Source: CAVEFW01 sp964579575
Lineage (GTDB): Bacteria; Actinomycetota; Coriobacteriia; Coriobacteriales; Eggerthellaceae
Assembly: GCA_964579575.1 (NCBI GenBank)
Contig: CAZOGL010000011.1
Location: 1 to 44,226, forward strand
Reading direction: 5' to 3'
DNA length: 44,226 nucleotides
A model generated the notes under the pieces. The model did no database searches. It was not told the origin of the DNA and saw only the letters and a program-made list of their open reading frames with translations. Positions 1 through 12,600 of the stretch are shown here, piece after piece. Within the stretch, counting starts at the first letter, position 1, and the number at the start of each line of letters is the position of its first letter. A program made the translations under genes and the position numbers.

Positions 1-21
1 AAATAAATTCAGCTAAGAACA

Positions 22-3000
22 ATGAATCTATGGGGTGGGGTGTTCGCTGTGCTTCTTCGGGGTGGGAAGTTTACTGTGCTCAAACGGTGGCTGTTGGCGG
101 TAGTCGCGATTTTTGCGTTGGCCGTCCCTTTGGTGGCGTTCGGCGTCGAATATTCTTTGCAAGGAGAGGGTGTTGCGACCAGTGCCGCCTCTACAACTGC
201 CGCGACCGTGGTGACAAGCGACCTTGCAAGCAACCCGGCGACCGCGTTGTCAACCGCCGCAACCGAGACGACACCAACCCCCTCCGCCTCGCTAACCGCG
301 ACCGCCTCATCATCCCCCGCATCAACCCCCTCCCCCTCGCCAAACGCCGTAACAAACACGTTCATTGCGCTTGGTGAGCAGGGCGCCCCGTCAGGAACTC
401 CCGAAGATCCCTTCCTCATTTCGACCGAAGAGGATTTGGTCGCCTTTGCAACGAGTGTCAACGGCAAGCGTGTGACTAACGGCGTGTGGGAGGATACGCA
501 ATTGGGCGCCCACGACTATGCGGGGCTCACGGTGCAACTTGCCCAAGACATCACGTTGAGCTCGGCGTTTACGCCTATCGGTATCGGCATGAACATGTCT
601 GCTTCCGTTGCGACCCCGATATGCTTCTCGGGTATCTTCGACGGCCAAGGCCACACCATCAGCGGCCTGTATTTTACAAACGCCTCCAACCCCTCCTTGA
701 CCAATAGCAATTACCACGGAGCGCAATGGTTCAGCGCGCTGTTTGGGGCGGTAAAGGACGCGAGCGTTATCAACGTGGTGGTCCAATTGTCGTCTGCGGC
801 CACGTTTAGCGTCAGCACCCTCTCCGCCGAGGCAAGCGCTGGATTGATAGCCCAAGTTGTAGGGGGCAATACGATCGTGTCCTGTTGCGGCGTGGAGGGA
901 GATCTTACGGGCACCTCCTCCCACCTTGGCGGCGTTGTAGGCCGTGTCGAGGGCGGAACATTGAACATGTCTTATTGCTACCACCAAGGCAAGCTTGTGA
1001 CCGCTTCATCCGGCGGCGGCTTGGTGAATTGCGCATCATCAGCCACGGTGAAATTGACCTCTTGCTACCAAGCGGGGCAGGTCTCGTCCACGAACACGAG
1101 CACCTACGCTTCCCGGTTCTTCGGCCAATTGGTGGGCACGGGCTCGACCTACACGTTGACGGGATGTGTCGCATCCTCAACCGATGACTTGGCGGGCGGA
1201 AACGCCAAAACCACGCAGACAGGGTGTTTGTCTGGAATTGAGGCCTGGAACACGGACGCAGTCAAAGGCGCGCTTGGTACTCAATATTTCGGATATGGCG
1301 CGGACGCGGCTACCTTGCCTGAGCTTGTCGCCACGGCACAGCCGGGCTACATCGTGTCCTTCTCGGTCGGAAGTGACGTGGCGGGTACAAGACCGTCCTC
1401 TTTCAAGGCCGCAACAGGGACAACTGTCACCATCCCTACCTCCACGTTGACGCGCAAGGGGTATGTCTTCTCCGGATGGCAAATCAGCGGGACGGCGGGG
1501 GAGGCCGACGCGACGTTGTACAACGCAGGCGACTCCCTTTCCATGACGCGTGGCAATCTCAATTTTGAGGCGGTTTGGACCCTTGCCGAGGCGGTGGAAA
1601 TCTCCACGGAGGCCGAGCTTCGCTCCTTTGCCGAGGGAGTCAATGCCGGCACGATAAAGACCGACAACCTGCGCTATGTCTTGACGCACGACATCCTTCT
1701 TACGAGCGCTTGGACGCCTATCGGGTGTGCCAAACATCCCTTCGAGGGTATCTTCGACGGCCAAGGCCATGTCGTCCGTGGCATGCAAGTCACCGATGAC
1801 TCCCTTTTCACAAACGACTCTCAATCATCAAGTACCTATGACACCTATGCCGGCTTCTTCGGCTACGTAAGCGGTGCCGATATCAAAAACCTAGGCGTTG
1901 AGGGAACCATCGACGTGGGTACGGCCACGTTTACCGGCGGGCTTGTCGGTGCCACGTCGGGAAGCGCCGCAACGTCGAGCAAGCCTGAGGACATGACGAG
2001 CGTGAGCACATGCTACGCGAACGTGACCATAAGTTCTGGTGGCATCGCGGCGGGTCTTGCGGGTCGCTCGACGCGCACGAGCTTTGCGGATTGCTATACG
2101 ACAGGTTCGGTCTCCCTTGCCTCAGGCGGTAAGGCCGTAGGCGGTTTGGTGGGATACTACCAATCCGCGTCCTTCTCGGATACCTCCGCCCCGGCAATCC
2201 AGCGCTGCTTCAGCGTCTCGACGGTTACGGCAACCGACGCGGGAGCTTGTGCGGGCAACGTGTTTGGCAAAGTCAGCGAGTACTATGCGAAATGCGATTC
2301 TGCCACATCGTGGGCGCGTGCGATAGAGGTATATGCCCTCGCGAGCGCCCTTCCCGCCTACTACACCGAAAGCAACAACGGGGACCTTTCCCAGCTCTCA
2401 ACCGAGTTTGAGTCCTTGTACGAAAAGTCATCTGAGGACATGAAGGCTGCCGCCTTCCTTGAGAGCATGGGTTCCGCGTTTTTGGCAGATAGCTCCGACG
2501 AGACGCTCCAGAAAAACAATGGGTTCCCGATCTTGGCATGGCAACAGGGTGCCAGCGTACAACGCAGCGCCACCATCGGATATTCCCCGGCCAGCGCCAC
2601 CGTGGTGCTTGTCGATAGCGCAACGGGCGAAGAGCAAGCAAAAGAAAGCCAATCCAGCGCTGGTTCTGCGTGCTACCTGCTCGATCCGACCCACGACTAT
2701 ACGGTGACGGTGTCGGCGACAGGCTATACCACAAAATCGGCAACCATCAATGCGGGCAACGACGAGACAAAGCTTTCGCTTTCGCTCGAACCGATTGTCT
2801 ACAAGATCTCCTACACCCTGTATGGCGGCGCGTGGAGCGAGGGATATTCGGCCCCGCAGACCTATACCGTCGAAGATGAGGTGTCCTTGCCGGGAGCCGA
2901 TGTTCTTGCCAAGGAAGGCTACGAGTTCCTCGGTTGGAAAAAATCCCTTGACGCAAGCGACTACGTCACTGCGATCCCTTTGGGCACGGTAGGGGATATC

Positions 3001-3468
3001 TCGCTTTTGGCGTGGTGGCATGTCTTGGCGGTCCCAGTCTCTGTCTCAACGACGCCCTTTGCGACCGCGGGTAGCGAGGCGCTCTACCTGGTCACCTACA
3101 CAGGAGATGTCTCCACGGGCAATGTGCCGACCATCAAAGGCAAGGCGTGCTATTGGAACGGGAGCGCATACGTCACGTTGATGACCCGCGCCGAGGCCGA
3201 GGCCTTGGTGTATGCGGATGTTTCACAGGTTGAGGGTTCGGCGCCCCAAGCGACATCCTCTGACGTGAATGGGGATGGAAGCCCGTCCATCGTCGATGCC
3301 CAGATTGCTTATGACCTAGGCGTGGGACGCTACAGCGGGTTTGACAAGCTCGATTGCGGCGCCTGGCTTCGTGCCGACGTGAACAAGGACGGATGCATTG
3401 ATGCGGCGGACGCCCGGGCGATTCAAACTGCGATACACGGGAGCTTTGGCGCCCAAACGGCGGCTTAG
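22..3468 (+). CDS. Secreted GLUG/InlB-repeat surface protein with C-terminal dockerin
   Basis: Predicted exported, cell-surface or secreted protein of 1148 aa from the ATG at 22. A hydrophobic signal segment (LLAVVAIFALAVPLVAFG) lies near residues 22-41. The body holds two GLUG-type beta-helix blocks (about residues 130-400 and 520-760, with motifs such as GGVVGRV, GGLVGAT and GGLVGYY). Two InlB/Listeria-Bacteroides repeats ending in GYVFSGW and GYEFLGW fall near residues 442-520 and 927-1000, with a PEGA-like segment before the second. A dockerin-like end (about 1081-1146) has two Ca-loop motifs, DVNGDG at 1081 and DVNKDG at 1119. The GTG at 76 is an alternative start that places a basic KR directly before the signal helix; residues 5-22 are a 9-residue duplication, so the true start is uncertain. 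Ligand unknown; adhesion or polymer binding is inferred from the architecture. It heads a series of three dockerin-ended genes. Confidence 0.85.
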   Translation: MNLWGGVFAVLLRGGKFTVLKRWLLAVVAIFALAVPLVAFGVEYSLQGEGVATSAASTTAATVVTSDLASNPATALSTAATETTPTPSASLTATASSSPASTPSPSPNAVTNTFIALGEQGAPSGTPEDPFLISTEEDLVAFATSVNGKRVTNGVWEDTQLGAHDYAGLTVQLAQDITLSSAFTPIGIGMNMSASVATPICFSGIFDGQGHTISGLYFTNASNPSLTNSNYHGAQWFSALFGAVKDASVINVVVQLSSAATFSVSTLSAEASAGLIAQVVGGNTIVSCCGVEGDLTGTSSHLGGVVGRVEGGTLNMSYCYHQGKLVTASSGGGLVNCASSATVKLTSCYQAGQVSSTNTSTYASRFFGQLVGTGSTYTLTGCVASSTDDLAGGNAKTTQTGCLSGIEAWNTDAVKGALGTQYFGYGADAATLPELVATAQPGYIVSFSVGSDVAGTRPSSFKAATGTTVTIPTSTLTRKGYVFSGWQISGTAGEADATLYNAGDSLSMTRGNLNFEAVWTLAEAVEISTEAELRSFAEGVNAGTIKTDNLRYVLTHDILLTSAWTPIGCAKHPFEGIFDGQGHVVRGMQVTDDSLFTNDSQSSSTYDTYAGFFGYVSGADIKNLGVEGTIDVGTATFTGGLVGATSGSAATSSKPEDMTSVSTCYANVTISSGGIAAGLAGRSTRTSFADCYTTGSVSLASGGKAVGGLVGYYQSASFSDTSAPAIQRCFSVSTVTATDAGACAGNVFGKVSEYYAKCDSATSWARAIEVYALASALPAYYTESNNGDLSQLSTEFESLYEKSSEDMKAAAFLESMGSAFLADSSDETLQKNNGFPILAWQQGASVQRSATIGYSPASATVVLVDSATGEEQAKESQSSAGSACYLLDPTHDYTVTVSATGYTTKSATINAGNDETKLSLSLEPIVYKISYTLYGGAWSEGYSAPQTYTVEDEVSLPGADVLAKEGYEFLGWKKSLDASDYVTAIPLGTVGDISLLAWWHVLAVPVSVSTTPFATAGSEALYLVTYTGDVSTGNVPTIKGKACYWNGSAYVTLMTRAEAEALVYADVSQVEGSAPQATSSDVNGDGSPSIVDAQIAYDLGVGRYSGFDKLDCGAWLRADVNKDGCIDAADARAIQTAIHGSFGAQTAA
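34..87 (+). repeat. 27-nt in-frame tandem duplication at translation start
   Basis: Bases 34-60 and 61-87 are degenerate copies encoding GGVFAVLLR and GGKFTVLKR. Each copy contains a GTG codon at the same place (49 and 76), so the candidate GTG start at 76 has an upstream echo. See the finding on repeats at gene boundaries. Confidence 0.7.
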
Positions 3469-3549
3469 TGGCTTGACCATAAGCGGCGACGTAAAGATCA
3501 ATGGCAACTTAGAAGGTTAACGGTGGCTTGACCACAAGCGGCGACGTAA
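3468..3549 (+). repeat. 27-bp direct repeat directly after a stop codon
   Basis: The segments 3468-3494 and 3523-3549 match at 26 of 27 positions (GTGGCTTGACC...GGCGACGTAA). The first copy begins on the last base of the TAG stop of the upstream gene. The second lies in the leader of the subtilase gene, 53 bases before its ATG. The 28-nt spacer shows no other feature. Function unknown. Confidence 0.85.
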
Positions 3550-3602
3550 CGGCCCGCCCGCAAAACGGCGGCCAACCCGCAAAAAGGAGAGAAGGGGAAA
3601 GA

Positions 3603-6600
3603 ATGAGGAAGATTACGCACCTGAAAGGTGTAGTGGCAACGCTTTGCGCTGCGGTTTTGTGCGTCGGAATCGGCGTGGGAGTGACAACGCTCCAAGGCAC
3701 ACCCGTTGACAACGGCACGGACGACCTTCTTGTCAAGAAGGACACCTCCACCGCGACGTATCCGCTTGCAGAAAACTATGCGCCGGAATCAGAGGCCCAA
3801 TTTGCCCAGGTCATGCATATCGACAACGGCTCCGGCAAAGCTCTCACCTTGGCTGACTTGCCTGCGGGTAGCTACTCGGGATTCCTTTTCTCCCTCGCTG
3901 ATACCGCGCAGGGTGCAGGCGAGGTCGCCTCGGTTGCCAAGGCGGCGGTAGCGGAGGGCCTTATCACGCAGGTGCACGGCTCCCTTTATGAAGTGACCTC
4001 TCTCGATACCTTGGCGGGTCTGTTTACGGCCGACCAATTGGAATATGTCGAACCTGACACCACGATGTATCTCGTCGGCGACATCGACGATGATGTCGAG
4101 CCTTCCGCGACGGATGCGGACGAGGCAACGAGCGCGTCAAGCACGGACGCGGCCTTGGCGAACTCGGCAAGCACATCGAGCAACGCCGCGACAACCGGCG
4201 ACTTAGGCAATGCCGCCCGCGCCACGGAGGCACTCACGACCCAGGGCGGCACCACCCTCACGACCCAGGGCGGAAGCCTCCTCGCGACCCAGGGCGGAAC
4301 CAACAACAATCCCGCCCCGACCTACCCGCCAAGCGATCCGTATTATCTGTCGGGAAATCTTTGGAACCTCGACATGCTCAAAGTGGAGGGCGCTTGGGCC
4401 TTAGGCCTTGATGGCGATCCTTACGTCCACAACAGCACGCCGGTGCGCGATACGCAGGTGCGCGTGGCGGTTATCGACACTGGCCTGTACGGAACTGGTA
4501 CCTCCGAGAGCAAGCACGAGGATATCGACTACACCCATGTGGTCGACGGGCACAACTTCACCACGAGCGACGAGGGCGAGCCCGACGTCAAGGGCCATGG
4601 TACCTTTGTCTCTGGCCTTATCGCGGCAAAGGTGAACAACAACGTTGGCGTGGCGGGTATCATGCCGGGTGTCGACATCGTGCCTTGCAAGGTGTTTGAC
4701 TCCACCACGGCAGCAACCTCCGACGTTGTCGATGCGATCTATTACGCTGTGGATGACGCGCACGTTGACGTCATCAACATGAGCCTTGGCGGCGAGTACA
4801 ACGCGACTTCGCTTCAAAGCGCGTGCGACTATGCTGTTGAGCAGGGCGTTCTCGTCGTGGCCTCAGCTGGCAACGACGGCGTTTCAACCCCGAACTATCC
4901 TGCGGCATATGATTCCGTTGTCGGCGTCGCGTCCGTCAATTCCTCCCAAGAGCGCTCCACCTGGTCCCAATATGGCAAGAGCGTCTTTGTCACCGGCCCG
5001 GGAGAGAACGTCACGAGCACGTACAACGAGTCTGCGACCTCGTACAAGACTGCCAGCGGAACTTCGTTCTCCAGCCCTGAGGTCGCCGCCTTGGCCGCGA
5101 TGTGCAGGTCGGTCTATCCTGACATGACCCAGGACGTGTTCAAGGAGTTCCTCATCGAGACCTCGACCGACCTTGGCACCAAAGGTTTCGACGACTATTA
5201 CGGCTACGGTTTGGTCAACTTCGAGGCTATGGCCCAAGCCGTCTTGGCAAGCCAGACCCTTCCTTGGTACTCCCTGTCCTTTAACGTGACCGATACCGCG
5301 GGCGCGTCCATCCAAGGGGCGACCGTGGTCCTCAAGGCAGCCGAGGACATCACGTGGGCCGACGACCCCGATGAGGGTATCGAGGCGGGAAGCCTTGCCA
5401 CCGGGGATGTTGTGGAAGCGCAATCAGACGGGACGTTCAAGGTTCATCGCGGTGTCTACTCGTACGAGGTCTCAGCGGATGGATACTACCTGGGCTCGGG
5501 TACCCTCAAGACCTACTCTGCCGAGCAAACGGTGGACGTCTCCTTGGAGGACGCCTACGAGGTCGTCGTGAACGTCAAGAACAGCGCTGGGGACAATCTC
5601 TCTGGCATCCACCTCGCGGTGACGTCCTCTACCGGGCGCACGGAGACCCCCAAGGCAAACGACGACGGCTCCTTTGTCTACAACCTTATGAGCGGCGTGT
5701 ACTCCTTTGAGGCTTCTGCTCCCGCTAGTTATGAGAAGGCGAGCGGTCAATTCACGGTCCAGCGCGAAAACAAGCAACTTACGATCACCCTTAATTCTGC
5801 CGCAGAGTTGGCAACCGTCTCTCTTGGTGCCCATGACGCCGAGGAACAAACGGCGCTTGCCTCGGTCTCGACGGCGGTCTATGACGCCCAAGGGATGCTC
5901 GTCTCCGCGCGGGAGGACGGAACGTATCGTCTTGCCCGCGGCAAGGAATACAAGGCAATCCTTACCCGTTTGGGTTATGAGGATGCAATCGCTACCTTCA
6001 CGGTTGACGACGCCGAGACCATGTCGATTGACGTGGCCATGACCGCAGCCGAGTGCTCGATCTCCTTCCGTCCCGTCACAGAGGACGGTGGTGCGGTCAA
6101 CGACGCAACGATCGTGGTGACCGATGCTTCGGGCAAGGTCAAGAGCTCCTCTGCCACTGACCCCCTCCGTTACAACCTCAAGGCGGGCACCTACTCCTAT
6201 ACGCTTTCCGCCCCAGGCTATGAGGATGTTGTCGCAAACTTCAGCGTCTCGATCGAGTCGCGTACCTTGACCATCGTCATGTCCGGTATTCCCCAGACAG
6301 TTTCCTTCTCTCTTAAGGACGCCAAGACCGGACAGGCCTTGGAAGGCGCATCCGTGAAGGTCACGACTGCGACAAATGACGGGGCCATCCGTGCCAACTC
6401 GGACGGGACCTACTCGCTTGCGCCGGGAGAGTACCGCTACAGCGCCTATTGCCTGAACTACCAAAGCAAGCGCGGCTCCTTCACCGTGTATGGCGACACG
6501 CTCTCCATTGATATCGCTCTTGATCCCTACTCGGGTTCCACCGAGGGCTTCGCCGGTGGCACGGGCACAGTTGACGATCCCTACCTTATCGCGACGGAGG

Positions 6601-9600
6601 ACCAGCTTCGCTACCTTGCGAACCAGACCGATGTCGTGCGCGCGGGGCGCATGGACGCCGATACGAACCAAGAGCGCAGCGTGGAAGGCTACTACCAACT
6701 CGTCCAAGACATCGAGCTTACCAGCGAGTGGTTGCCGATTGGAAATTACGAGAACAGCAACAACTACGTCGCCTTCTCCGGAACCTTCGACGGCGCGGGT
6801 CATACCATCAGCGGACTGAACACGGTCGAGTCCGACTATGACGCCCAAGGCCTGTTCGGCATGGTACAAAACGCGACCATCACGAACCTTACCGTCGAAG
6901 GAAGCGTGACGGGCGACAGCTATGTCGGCGGCATCGTCGGATATGTCCGCTTCTTTTACGACTCCGAGGGCTCCGATTGGAACACGGGCGCGACCCGCAT
7001 CTCCAATTGCTGCAATCGCGCTTCGGTCACGGGGCGTTATGCGGTTGGCGGCATCGCGGGATCGACCTCCGGCTCCTCCTCGTCCAGCGAGGATTATGGA
7101 ACCCTTGTCAGCCAGTGCAGCAACTATGGGGTGATCCACGCCCAGCGCAACGGTGACTTTGACAAACACAGCTCAGCCGCGGGCGGCATCGTCGGCTCCG
7201 CAGGCAATTGCAAGGTGGAATATTGCTACAACCGCGCAACCGTGGAGGCAGGATATGTCACAGGTGGCATCGTCGGACAATCCCTCGGCCTTGCGGCGAT
7301 CTACAACTGCTACAACACTGGGTATGTATATGACCATGTGACGGCGGCAGGGTATACGGGCAACTCCGGCAGCATCGCCGGTCGTCTCGTGAAGTCGGCG
7401 CTGTCTGGTTGCTACGGTCTTATTCCCGCCGACGAGAGCGCGATCTATACCCCTGTCGGCACCATCGACACGAGCACCACCGTCACAAACTACAAGATGT
7501 ACGAGCGCGCAAGCATGTGGCGCTCCGACGACTTCGTGGCAACGTTGAACCTGGACGCCCTGACGGATACGATGACCACCTCATTCGTGGCAGGAGGTAG
7601 CTACCCGCTGCTCAAGTGGGAAGTGTCCTCCGATGCCATCTTGGCCGAGGACCCCTATGTGACGCTTGACCCCATTTCGCCAAAGACCTCCTACAAGCAA
7701 GGTACCGAGGCCGTCGAGCTCACCGCAGAGGTCGACCCAGTAGCGGACGGAGGCGTCTTGTCTTGGCAATGGTTCGAGATTGACGACGCGGCAGGAACCG
7801 GCAACGAGACTGAGGCCGGCGCCGAGACGGGAACCGGCGCCGTAGCCATCGAGGGTGCGACACCCATCGAAGGTGCGACGGGTACGGGAACCCATGCCAC
7901 CTACACGCCTTCCACCGCGGATATAGGCACGCGCCACTACTTCGCTGTCTTTACAAACACCCTTACCACCGACGACGGACGAAGCGGTTCTGCGACGGCG
8001 CAGACCGCCTCGGCTACCGTGATCGTCCGTTCCGTCATTGACGCACAAGAGCCCGCGGTGACGGCATACAACCCGTCGGCGGCCCAACAGTTCAACACGT
8101 CGCTTTCGACGAAGATCACCACCGACCTCATGTTGTCGGTGGAAGCTTCCTCGAAAGACGGCGGTACCTTGAGCTACCAATGGTACAAGGGCGCTTCGAT
8201 GGTCGGTTCCGGCACGCCTATCGAGGGCGCGACGAGCGCGACATACTATCCTGATACCTCCGCGCTCGGTACGCTGTATTACTACGTCGAGATCACGAAC
8301 ACCTACGAGCCGGGCAATACGGCCTCCGTCAAGACCGATTGGGCAAGCGTCACGGTCACCGAGTACACCATCAGTTCCTACGAGGAGCTTATGAGCTTCC
8401 GTACGGCAGTCGACTCTGGTGTGACCTTCGAGGGTCTTGTTGTGACCCTGACCTGCGACTTGGATGTCTCTAGGGCCGCTTGGGAGCCTATCGGTTCTGT
8501 CGAACACCCCTTCAAGGGGACGTTCATGGGCGGCACGGGCTACTCGGGTTCTGCGGAGATCACGACCCATACCATCAGCGGCATCCATATCGACGGCGCC
8601 GCCATAGGGGCCACTCGCGGGTCCGAGGTCGAAGGCGCCGACGCCCTTGGCTTCTTCGGCGTCACGGAGGCCGCGACCATTTGTGACCTCGTGGTCGAAG
8701 GCTCGATTACTGGCAAGGCCAACCGCTATGCGGGCCTGATCGTCGGCTACGCGCTCTCAAACAGCTCGTCAGCGACCGTCATCGAGAATTGTGCAACCCA
8801 GGCAAGCTCAAGCGTGGAGGGCAAGTATTGCATAGGCGGCCTGGTGGGTTATGGATGCGTGTCGATCAAGGACAGCGCAAACCACGGTTCCGTTACGGCA
8901 TGGGGCTTTGTTCCCACAAAGAACGACAGCGCCTTGGATACCTACTCCTATACCACCAAGGCAGCAGGTGGCGTGGTCGGATACGCCGCCGCTGGCTCCG
9001 TGAGGGGTTGCTACAACACCGGAGAGGTGACGGTGAAGCCCATCGACACGACGGCAGGCGAGAAGAGCGTGTACTACGTCGGCGGCGTCGTTGGCTACGG
9101 GTCAACGTCCGCAAGCGTGCTCTCCTGCTTCGACACGGGTACGGTGGCGGTTGGTACTTGGGCGACGACCAGTATTTCGTTCAAGCCCGCAGGCGTATGC
9201 TTTGCGGGAGCCGTCGTCGGCTATCAGGCCTACGACTACCTGTATAACATCCACTACCTTGACGGCGCGGCCGGAGAGGACGGCGTTGGTACCAACAGCT
9301 CCGCTGGCTACGACTTTGCCGAGAACCATACCCTCGCATTCATGAAGACCGCGTACTTCTTGGGTCTTATGCAAGACGGCTATGGTTACGGCGCCGCATT
9401 CCGCCAATCGACCAATGGCGCTCCGCACTTGTTGTGGGAGACCGACGAAACGACGGGAAGCAATCTGACTGACGCGGCCGAGCCGTATCTGTATGACGTC
9501 ACCATCGACGGCGTTGACGACATCACGAAAACCTGGTCCACCTATTTCTACCAAGGGGAGAATGCGCCGGATGTGGTTGTATGGGCTGACCAGGCCCAAC

Positions 9601-12600
9601 CTGAGGGCGGACATCTGACCTATGAGTGGCAAAGCCGCCCTGTCGGGGGCGCCGATGCCGATTGGACGGTTGTGGAGGGAGCCTTTGGAACCTGCACGCA
9701 ATCAGGTGACCACTACACCGCCTCCCTTCCCATCAACACCGAGACGGTGGGGGCCGCGGAATATCGTTGCGTGGTCACCAACACGTTGGACGGCGCCACG
9801 GGTGTGGCCACATGTGACAACGAAATCCCCGCGCTGACCATCGAGATCCGCGAGGACATCGGGACCTTTGCCTTATCCGACCCCTCCCAGAAAAACAGCG
9901 CGAGCAACCCTTGGGTTATCAAAACCCCTGAGCAATTGCACTTCCTCGCTTTGCTCGTGAACGGCGAGACGAAGATGGTGGGAGTTGACGACAGCTCGTT
10001 CTATCAACAATACCTCGTCATTGACGCCGATCTCGACCTGTCCGGATATGAGCGTTGGGAGCCCATCGGAACGGGCGACGGCACTGGTGGTTCGCCCTTT
10101 AAGGGTATCTTGGACGGTCGCGGCCATGCCATCACGGGTTTGCAAATCGGGACGCAAAGCGAGCCTGCCGCCGCGGCCGACTACCAAGGCCTGTTCGGCA
10201 GCGTATACTATGGCGCCTTGCGCAACCTTTGCGTGAGCGGCACCGTCAACATCGCCTCGGGTGGGTGGATGACCGGTGGTGTCGCCGCCTACGCCTATGG
10301 CGCGGCCTTCGAGAACGTTGCAAACCATGTTAACGTTACCGGATCGGTGCGCGTCGGCGGCATCGCCGGCACGATCGGCACCTGCCAATTGAAGGATTGC
10401 TACAACGACGGCACCATAACCGTCGCGGAGAGCTCGAGCACCTCCCAATATGCTGTTGGCGGCATCGCCGGCTATGCGTTCTTTGCGCGTTCCGACGTTG
10501 AGGGTGCGGGTTTGTTCAACTGCTTCAACGCGGGCAACGTCAGCTGCACGCTCGCCTATGGCACCGATCCCCGCTTCGGCGCGCTTATCGGCGATGACAA
10601 CACCGACTCGACTCCGCTTAGCCATTGCTACTACGTCAAGGGAAGTGCTACCTGCTTAAACGACAGCTCTGCTGGCACGGGCGTCGGCAACACCGATGGG
10701 TGCCTTGAGGACGTCGAGGGCTCCTTCGAGGCGGTTGAGAGCGCTGCCGACCCGCGGGTTGCGTGGGTGCTCAACACCGGCAACGGAGATGCGAAGAACT
10801 CTGAGCGTTGGGGCGTGACCGGAAAAGATGGCGCCGTCGCTCTTGCGGTTTGCGGGGCCGACCCGGTGTATCGCATCAACACCGACGCTGATGCCGCCCA
10901 AATCACCGTGTCTGGTACGTATGTCACGGCGGGTACGGAGGTAACCGTAACCTGGCGGGAGAAGCCAGGGTTCTTGGTCAGCGACGTCTCCTACGGTTTG
11001 GCCGACGCCGATTCGACGACCTATACGTCCCTGAAAGACGGCGATACCTTTACCATGCCGGCGGGAGATGTCGCCTTTGCCATCACCTCCGAGCAGGACG
11101 AGAGTTACCGTTACAACCTGTATGGCTTTGTTGTCGATGAGCAAGGCACCGAGAGCACCAACGCTACGCTGGCCTTTGACGCCCTTGACAATCCGCCTAC
11201 GGCCCGTGAGGGCGATATCGTCAATGTCACGCTGACGGTCGCGCAGGGCTACCAAGTCAAGACGGCGAGTGCCGAGGGTGTCTTTGGCACGAAGGTCTCC
11301 GTCGAGCGCTTGGACGGTGTGAACTACCGTTTCACGATGCCGGCAGATCTCGTGAACTTTACGGTTGTGGTTGAGCCGGAGGGTTCTGCCGCTGCCAAAC
11401 AGGCGTCCTCGTTGGCCATCACCTCCGACAACGTTCATATCTACAACGCTGATACCGCGTACCATACCGGCAACCTGGTATACGACACGCTTACTCTCTC
11501 CGGTACCTCCATGGGAGGCGACAAAACCCTTACCAGCTACAACTTGGAAGCGGCAACCTCAACACCTGCGTTGTATGAGCAAACCTATTCCTTTGCGGAT
11601 GGCGCGGCCCACCGCGTGACGGGTGTGAGCGTCGCCGCGCTTATCAAGCAATTCGTGGACGACCCGACGACGCTGACCGCGACGACGCCGGTGTTGATCG
11701 AGGCGGGTGACGGTTCGTCGTATACCTGCACGTGGGGAGAGCTCACTTCTTTGACCTACAACGCCTATACCGATACCACCGGACAACCGACAGTTCGCGC
11801 CCTTCCGGCTTTGTTGGCCTTTGGTCAGGACGGAAAGCCCTACGAGGACAACGCGCTCCACCTTGTCTTTGGCGCCACGAGTTCTACCGATGACAACACG
11901 GCCCGTTGCTTGTCGGGGGTGACTCGCATCGCAATCGGTGAGGACCTCAACTATTCCCAACATTGCTACAGTACGTATACAGACCTATCCAGCGTCGGCG
12001 GGTCTGAGGTGACCGTGAACATCTACACAGGCACGACCCTTGCGGGTACAAAGACCTATTCCGTCAAGGACATCGAGACGCTTGCCAACGCTGATCGCGG
12101 GGGCATCTATCGCGGCATGTACTCCACGTTGGTTTATGAGGACAACGAGGAGAACTATTCGGGTCCCTATTCGGACTACTACGAGGGTTATAGCCTCTAC
12201 GACGTGTTGCTTGACGCAGGCTTGCCAAAGAGTGCCGCCGCTTCCTCTCCGGATGCCAAGGTCCAGTTCTACCAACTCGGCGAGTGGGCCGAGGCTTGGA
12301 AGACCGTCAACGTCAGCCTTGGCTACCTCGCAGGTAACGGCGCGAATGGCGTTGGGGACTACAGCAACAACTTCACCATGTACGGCAGGGAGGACGGCAG
12401 CGACTCCGACGGCATCGCCATCAAAGGCATGGCTCCGACCCTTGCGTACGGCAAAAACGACCTGCCCCTTGTCTATTCGAGCGGCTCCACCGGCGTGAGC
12501 TCGACGGCGTACAACTACCGTGGGCCCCTGATTGCCCTGTTGCCGCAAAACGAGACTGAGGGCGGATATGTCGCCAACCAGACGGTCTCTGCGTGCTACC

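Noticed and set aside
5472..7169. Long minus-strand open frame (565 codons) opposite the subtilase gene
   Set aside because: Antisense frame of GC-rich repetitive coding DNA. It has no recognisable domain and the plus strand has clear family motifs.
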